A stretch of 64,000 bases of DNA, taken from Leptotrichia hongkongensis (GTDB taxonomy: Bacteria > Fusobacteriota > Fusobacteriia > Fusobacteriales > Leptotrichiaceae). The notes under the pieces are model-generated. The model was given only the letters and a program-made list of their open reading frames with translations, did no database searches and was not told the DNA's origin. A program made the translations under genes and the position numbers. Positions 61,646-64,000 of the stretch are shown in pieces. The stretch covers positions 1 through 64,000 of the forward strand of contig NZ_JBGORW010000005.1 in assembly GCF_041538065.1 (NCBI RefSeq), written 5' to 3'. The first letter of the stretch is position 1. Every line of letters begins with the position of its first letter.

Positions 61646-63163
61646 ATGAAATATTTTTTGAGTATAGATTATGGGGGAACAAACACAAAAGCTATTATTT
61701 TTGATGAGAATGGAAATGAAATTGGTGTCTCTTCTTTTCATACGATGAGAAAAGAAGTAAAACCAGATTACAGGGAAGTTGATTTAAAAGAAACTTCAGA
61801 AGCTATTTATGATTCGATAAAAAAAGTTCTAAAAAAATCAAATCTAACTGGAAGAGATATCAGTGCAGTCGCTTGTGTTGGTCACGGGAAAGGACTTTAT
61901 GTACTAGATAAAAATCACAAGGAATTTATGAACGGAATTTTATCAACAGATGGAAGAGCGGGAGAATTAGCTAATAAATTTGAAAATAAAATAAAAAAAA
62001 TATGGAATAAGACAAGACAGCATGTTTTTGGCGTTCAAAATCCGGTATTGTTACGTTGGTTAAAAGAAAACGAACCTAAAGCTTATAATAATATAGGAGC
62101 AATTTTATCTGCAAAGGATTATGTTCGTTTTAAACTAACTGGAAAAGTAAATCAGGAATATGGAGATGCTTCGGGAAATCATTGGATTAATTTTGAAACA
62201 GGAGCCTATGATGATGAAATTTTAGAATTTTTTGAAATTCCTGAAATGAAAGAAGCACTGCCGCCATTAGTTGATTATAATGAAATTGTCGGAGGAGTTA
62301 CAAAAGAGGTTGCTGAAATTACAGGGCTTTTAGAAGGAACTCCTGTTGTAGGTGGATTGTTTGATATTGATGCTTGTGCAATAGGTTCTGGGGTTTTAGA
62401 CAGCTCTACATTTAGTGTTATTGCAGGAACTTGGAATATAAATACTTATCCATCGAAAACACCTGCATCATATGAAAGCGGTCAAATGAACTCGTATTTT
62501 CCAAATCGAGATTTTTTAGTAGAAGAATCGAGTCCAACTTCTGCTGGAAATCTAGATATTATTTTAAATATGCTGATGTCTGAAGAAATGTCCAGCCTAA
62601 AAGAAACAGAAAGTATTTATATTGGACTTGAAGCATTTTTAAAAGATACCACGGCTTCTTATAGCAAAGTTATATTTTTGCCATTCTTGTATGGAAGTAA
62701 CACCCGTACTGAGGCACCATCATGTTTCTTGGGACTTACAGCGACAACTACAAAATTAGAAATGGTTCGTTCTGTTTATGAAGGAATTGTATTTTCTCAT
62801 AAACAGCACTTGGATAAACTGGAAAAAAATTTAGGTAAAAGGCCAGATGTAATTCGTATTTCAGGAGGTGGAACTAATTCAAAACAATGGTGTCAAATTT
62901 TTTCTGATATTTTAAATATTCCTGTTGAAACTTTAGAAGGAAGTGAGTTAGGTGGACTTGGCGGAGCGATTGCAAGTCAGCAGGCAATAGAAAAAACTTC
63001 GTTAGAAGACACCATAAAAAAGATGGTTAGAATAAAAGACAGATACGAGCCTGTTGAAGAAGAACATAAAAAATATATAAAAAAATATGAAGTATATCAG
63101 GAAATCCTAAAAAGTATGGATACAACTTTTCATAGTTTAAAAAAATTAAATGAAGAATTATAA
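61646..63163 (+). CDS. FGGY-family carbohydrate kinase
   Basis: This 505-residue kinase has the N-terminal ATPase fold DYGGTNTKAIIFD, VGHGKGLYVLD, GLFDIDACAIGSGVL, and the C-terminal ISGGGTNSKQWCQIFSDILNIPVE. Closest in style to L-xylulose or 3-keto-gulonate kinases (LyxK) and xylulokinases; the YiaL-like gene earlier in the operon echoes the yia locus, which carries lyxK. The substrate is inferred. Last gene before a strong terminator. Confidence 0.9.
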   Translation: MKYFLSIDYGGTNTKAIIFDENGNEIGVSSFHTMRKEVKPDYREVDLKETSEAIYDSIKKVLKKSNLTGRDISAVACVGHGKGLYVLDKNHKEFMNGILSTDGRAGELANKFENKIKKIWNKTRQHVFGVQNPVLLRWLKENEPKAYNNIGAILSAKDYVRFKLTGKVNQEYGDASGNHWINFETGAYDDEILEFFEIPEMKEALPPLVDYNEIVGGVTKEVAEITGLLEGTPVVGGLFDIDACAIGSGVLDSSTFSVIAGTWNINTYPSKTPASYESGQMNSYFPNRDFLVEESSPTSAGNLDIILNMLMSEEMSSLKETESIYIGLEAFLKDTTASYSKVIFLPFLYGSNTRTEAPSCFLGLTATTTKLEMVRSVYEGIVFSHKQHLDKLEKNLGKRPDVIRISGGGTNSKQWCQIFSDILNIPVETLEGSELGGLGGAIASQQAIEKTSLEDTIKKMVRIKDRYEPVEEEHKKYIKKYEVYQEILKSMDTTFHSLKKLNEEL

Positions 63164-63170
63164 AAATTAA

Positions 63171-63219
63171 AAATATTATCCATTTAAAAAAGATAAAATA
63201 AGTGGGTAATATTTTTATT
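63171..63219 (+). terminator. terminator of the sugar-acid operon
   Basis: A 15-bp stem (63171-63185 with 63200-63214; two G-T pairs) then TTT. Confidence 0.8.
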
Positions 63220-63349
63220 AGTTATAGAAATATTTATCTTAACTTGCATATTGAGTATTGAAAAAATATTTATGTTTATAGTAGAAGTATTTTATTACAA
63301 TTAGTATTTCATTTCATATTATCTTAATTTATATTCGTAAAATTTCAAT

Positions 63350-63414
63350 TTAACAATTTCATTAATTATTAGCTTTATCAATAATTTTTTGTATATCCAA
63401 ATAAAAAGAAAAAT
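63350..63414 (-). repeat. relic of the marR control region
   Basis: CAATTTCATTAATTA and TTTTTTGTATATCCAAATAA parallel 55845-55859 and 55901-55920. The middle is shortened, deleting the second operator. Confidence 0.55.
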
Positions 63415-63645
63415 TGATTTTTATTAATTCATAAGGTATAATTAAAAAATAGATAGTGAATAAAGATAAAAAATAAATAGAGTGTAAGATTACTTAAAAT
63501 TCTAAGTAGTCTTTTTTTGGAATAAAATATTTGTGATAATTGTTTTATTTACTAAAAGAAAAATTATTTATATTTATTAAGAGATATGCTATAATAATTT
63601 CAAGTGAAATGAAAAATAAATTTATTTTGTAAAGAGGGCTGTTTT

Positions 63646-64000
63646 ATGGATAAAGCAAAAAAAGAGCTGGTTATAATAACTGGAATGAGTGGGGCTGGAA
63701 AATCTGAGGCAATGAATTTTTTTGAGGACAGGGAATACTTTTGCATTGACAATTTTCCTATTAATTTATTTCAGTATTTGAATGAGATATTTATTAGCAG
63801 CGAGAAGAGAAATCGGGTTGCAATAGCGATAGATGTTAGAAATCAGGAGTTTATAGAACAATTGACAAAACAGCTCGAAATACTGGATAAAGAGGAAATC
63901 TTGCATACTATGATTTATCTGGATGCAAGAACAGATGTTCTTTTGAGCAGATATGAACTTTCCAGAAGAAAACATCCTCTAAATCTATATGATACATTAC
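63646..64000 (+). CDS. rapZ: RapZ/YvcJ-type nucleotide-binding protein, 3' end beyond window
   Basis: The first 118 codons are inside the window. The P-loop TGMSGAGKSEAMNFFED and YFCIDNFPINLF are diagnostic of RapZ (YhbJ/YvcJ), an ATP/GTP-binding protein that in E. coli directs RNase E to the GlmZ small RNA and senses glucosamine-6-phosphate. LDARTDVLLSRYELSRRKHPL also matches. AAAGAGGG precedes the ATG. It is cut by the window end, so its length and C-terminal domain cannot be judged. Confidence 0.93.
   Translation, partial: MDKAKKELVIITGMSGAGKSEAMNFFEDREYFCIDNFPINLFQYLNEIFISSEKRNRVAIAIDVRNQEFIEQLTKQLEILDKEEILHTMIYLDARTDVLLSRYELSRRKHPLNLYDTL

Larger units (their letters stand above)
63164..63645. 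other. gap before rapZ
   Basis: Contains the operon terminator and a relic resembling the marR control region (63350-63414). A TATAAT lies at about 63593-63598 ahead of rapZ. Nothing else visible. Confidence 0.6.

Noticed and set aside
1..64000. CRISPR arrays, tRNA or rRNA genes, prophage
   Set aside because: I saw no regularly spaced direct repeats with spacers, no cloverleaf with a GTTCGA-type T arm, no rRNA blocks and no phage structural genes.

Overview
The window is AT-rich, densely packed bacterial DNA with Shine-Dalgarno-led genes, and it looks like a Leptotrichia-type member of the Fusobacteriota. The grounds are a diderm outer-membrane receptor (TonB-dependent), an anaerobic haem-degradation cluster of the kind known in Fusobacterium (HmuW plus flavodoxin HmuF), many short secreted or TPR proteins, and low-GC codon use. 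The genus is an inference; there is no rRNA or tRNA gene here to settle it.

Region by region: 1-5.1 kb holds recA-recX-plsC-rdgB, a small membrane protein and alr. 5.2-7.1 kb has an orphan gene and a 1.1 kb gene-free stretch full of dispersed repeats. 7.1-13.2 kb carries pepT, two secreted or hypothetical proteins, a TPR protein, an SDR oxidoreductase, guaB and a Spy/CpxP-like protein. 13.4-16.9 kb is the rpsB-(pspC)-tsf-pyrH-frr translation block. 17-20.1 kb, on the minus strand, has a HAD phosphatase and two mevalonate-pathway genes (fni, mvaK2). 20.3-24.1 kb has a frameshifted nitroreductase, an AcpH-like protein, a secreted protein, an IS91-family remnant and stacked intergenic repeats. 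24.1-29.3 kb has a phospholipase-D-like lipoprotein, a PPP-type phosphatase, a tiny hydrophobic ORF paired with a short antisense-like RNA, and typA. 29.4-35.4 kb has a solute-binding lipoprotein, copY-copA, a Phd/Doc toxin-antitoxin pair and an AhpF-like reductase. 35.5-39.2 kb, minus strand, has a lipoprotein and two tandem mgtE genes behind a long leader with a short ORF. 39.3-48.2 kb is haem uptake and degradation (receptor, ABC transporter, HugZ-like, HmuW, HmuF). 48.5-55.8 kb has a repeat protein, fruK-fruA, a zinc alcohol dehydrogenase, an FMN reductase and a MarR regulator. 56.3-63.2 kb is a sugar-acid or polyol catabolic operon (YhcH, beta-propeller-like protein, 2-hydroxyacid dehydrogenase, GatC-type transporter, amidohydrolase, FGGY kinase). 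The window ends inside rapZ.

Regulation can be read in several places: cop boxes before copY-copA, a PerR-like palindrome before the AhpF-like reductase, a Rex-like operator before the alcohol dehydrogenase, and paired palindromes at the marR promoter. The two most interesting signals are (i) a candidate type I toxin-antitoxin locus at 26688-26975, where a promoter-to-terminator RNA of about 80 nt is complementary, in collinear blocks, to the 5' hairpin loop, the Shine-Dalgarno region and the 3' UTR of a 20-codon hydrophobic ORF; and (ii) a leader of about 215 nt before the mgtE pair encoding a short acidic, proline-containing peptide that recalls the Mg2+-sensing leader peptide MgtL. At least four families of non-coding dispersed repeats also fill most of the long gaps.
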